Below, piece by piece: positions 62,994 to 64,000 of a stretch of DNA of 64,000 bases; the stretch's first letter is position 1; each line of letters begins with the position of its first letter. The stretch is from Cololabis saira (lineage: Eukaryota; Chordata; Actinopteri; Beloniformes; Belonidae). The stretch is taken from the NCBI RefSeq assembly GCF_033807715.1, contig NC_084591.1, positions 32,030,590-32,094,589 on the forward strand, given 5' to 3'. Position numbers and translations under genes: made by a program. Below the pieces are notes generated by a model. That model was given only the letters and a program-made list of their open reading frames with translations, did not search any database and was not told where the DNA came from.

Positions 62994-63073
62994 ACAGTTC
63001 GACACTCTCTGTGGAAGTCGACGTATTTACGTAATGGATTACGTTGATGCAGCTCTATATTTTAATGACCCTG

Positions 63074-63554
63074 AAGGCTCAGTTATGGTTCTGCGTCAAA
63101 ATGACGCCGTGCCTACGGCGTGTGGTTTGGATCGACGCAGAGGACACGCCGTCACCTGCGCCGTCTCTGACGTGCACCTCCTGAAAATTGTAACTACGCG
63201 TCGAGGAGACGCCGAGCACACGCAGACCGAGAGGGCTGTGATTGGTTCGTTTGAAAGCGAAGCATTTCCGGTTTCCGGTTTGAAGCAGTAGTGAACTTCC
63301 AGGGCTCTTTTCTTCGTTTATGTGTGATTTTTTTTGTTTTTGTTTTTTGCACAATAGTTGTCCTTATTTCTTTGATTTACTGTGACCGGAAAAAGTCGGA
63401 TAAACCATTCAGAAAAAGATCGCTAACTAGTGGCCGCGGGGGGTACTGCACCGCGACCAAACGGAGAGACGGAGAAGTCAGAAGGGTTCAGCACGGCGTC
63501 ACGGCTGCGGCGTGTGCTCTGCGTTGGTGTGACGCAGAAGCATAACTGAGCCTT
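63074..63554. mobile_element. MITE with AAGGCTCAGTTATGGTTC ends
   Basis: Ends aaggctcagttatggttctg and gcataactgagcctt are inverted; the arms carry gcctacggcgtg and gacgcagaggac words shared with the palindromic family at 10355 and 24142. About 480 bp, no transposase. Confidence 0.8.
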
Positions 63555-64000
63555 TAAAGGTTTCATGTGGTCAGGTCAACCATGACTAGTCGAGGTGATA
63601 CCCTGATGGATTTTAAGAGCGTTTTCACTCACGCACACACACTCATGCACACACAGTAACAAAGTCCTCAAGTAATCAACATGATATAAAAGTTATATCA
63701 CTAACTAAATACTCCTCCAGTGTTCCCCAGCAAGCCTGAAAGTGCTGCCTGCACAACTATGTCCAGTTCTGCTGAAGTGGACCAGGAAGGTCTCCTCCCC
63801 CTACTCTCCGTTGCCATGGTGAATCAGAGCCCCACTGATGATGCCTTCCATAGTGGCGGTAACCCAGAGCTGCCTGACCTCCTCTGCGAACCAGACCGCA
63901 GAGGACCTAACCAGAACCAGCAAAGACAACAACCCTGAAGACCAGCAGAGGGAGGGAGGCAGGTCTCGTCCCCAGATCTAGATTTCAACAACGTTCCTGG
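63555..64000. other. lrp5: Right window edge, lrp5 intron 1
   Basis: No recognised feature. A short plus frame (63720-63938) has no family resemblance that I can name. Confidence 0.4.

Noticed and set aside
61185..64000. lrp5 exon 1 with signal peptide
   Set aside because: No minus-strand ATG followed by a hydrophobic stretch and a phase-1 donor was found; exon 1 most likely lies outside the window.

Overview
The window is vertebrate nuclear DNA, almost certainly from a ray-finned fish and probably a percomorph-type teleost. The reasons are canonical GT-AG introns (several only 74-94 bp), vertebrate gene families, and a dense mix of hAT-, Harbinger-, Tc1/pogo- and TTAA-type elements, L2-, L1- and RTE-like LINE pieces, tRNA-derived SINEs and long microsatellites. 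The species cannot be named from sequence alone.

Two protein-coding genes lie head to tail on the minus strand. The main one (22926-61184) is lrp5, the Wnt co-receptor. Twenty-eight coding exons were delimited by hand. They join in frame into 1615 codons from the first codon of the second exon to a TGA stop, covering four YWTD propellers each followed by an EGF module, three LDLa repeats, a transmembrane helix and a tail with the five PPPSP-type motifs. Only the first exon (start codon and signal peptide) is missing; it must lie beyond 64000. Compared with the human exon layout as I remember it, five large exons (human 2, 3, 6, 9 and 12) are cut by six extra introns here, while the summed lengths are preserved or nearly so. 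The second gene (819-13448) is a complete seven-exon short-chain dehydrogenase of the C-factor/sniffer type, 266 residues, with intact TGxxxGIG, NNA and YxxxK motifs.

Layout, left to right: 1-500 downstream flank and poly(A) signal of the dehydrogenase; 502-728 a 17-bp minisatellite in its probable 3' UTR; 819-13448 the dehydrogenase, with introns full of mobile elements; 13449-19540 an intergenic block with a 124-bp block duplicated from the dehydrogenase intron, a Tc1-like palindrome and LINE pieces; 19540-22925 the probable lrp5 3' UTR or flank; 22926-61184 lrp5 exons in reverse order, with introns holding most of the repeats; 61185-64000 the 3' part of lrp5 intron 1.

Functionally, LRP5 acts at the plasma membrane with Frizzled to transmit Wnt signals; the dehydrogenase is a cytosolic NAD(P)H oxidoreductase of unknown substrate. 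Nothing in the sequence links the two pathways. No viral genome, toxin gene, CRISPR array or bacterial-type operon is present. I did not find a wholly new biological system. The most unusual points are the six extra lrp5 introns, a pair of inverted hAT copies with long purine/pyrimidine tracts that bracket lrp5 exons 4-5, a Harbinger-type element carrying doubled CCAAT/GC-box/CRE-like sites, and a recent 124-bp dispersed duplication. Exon numbers below follow the human gene, with a/b/c for exons that are split here; residue numbers for LRP5 count from the first codon of exon 2.
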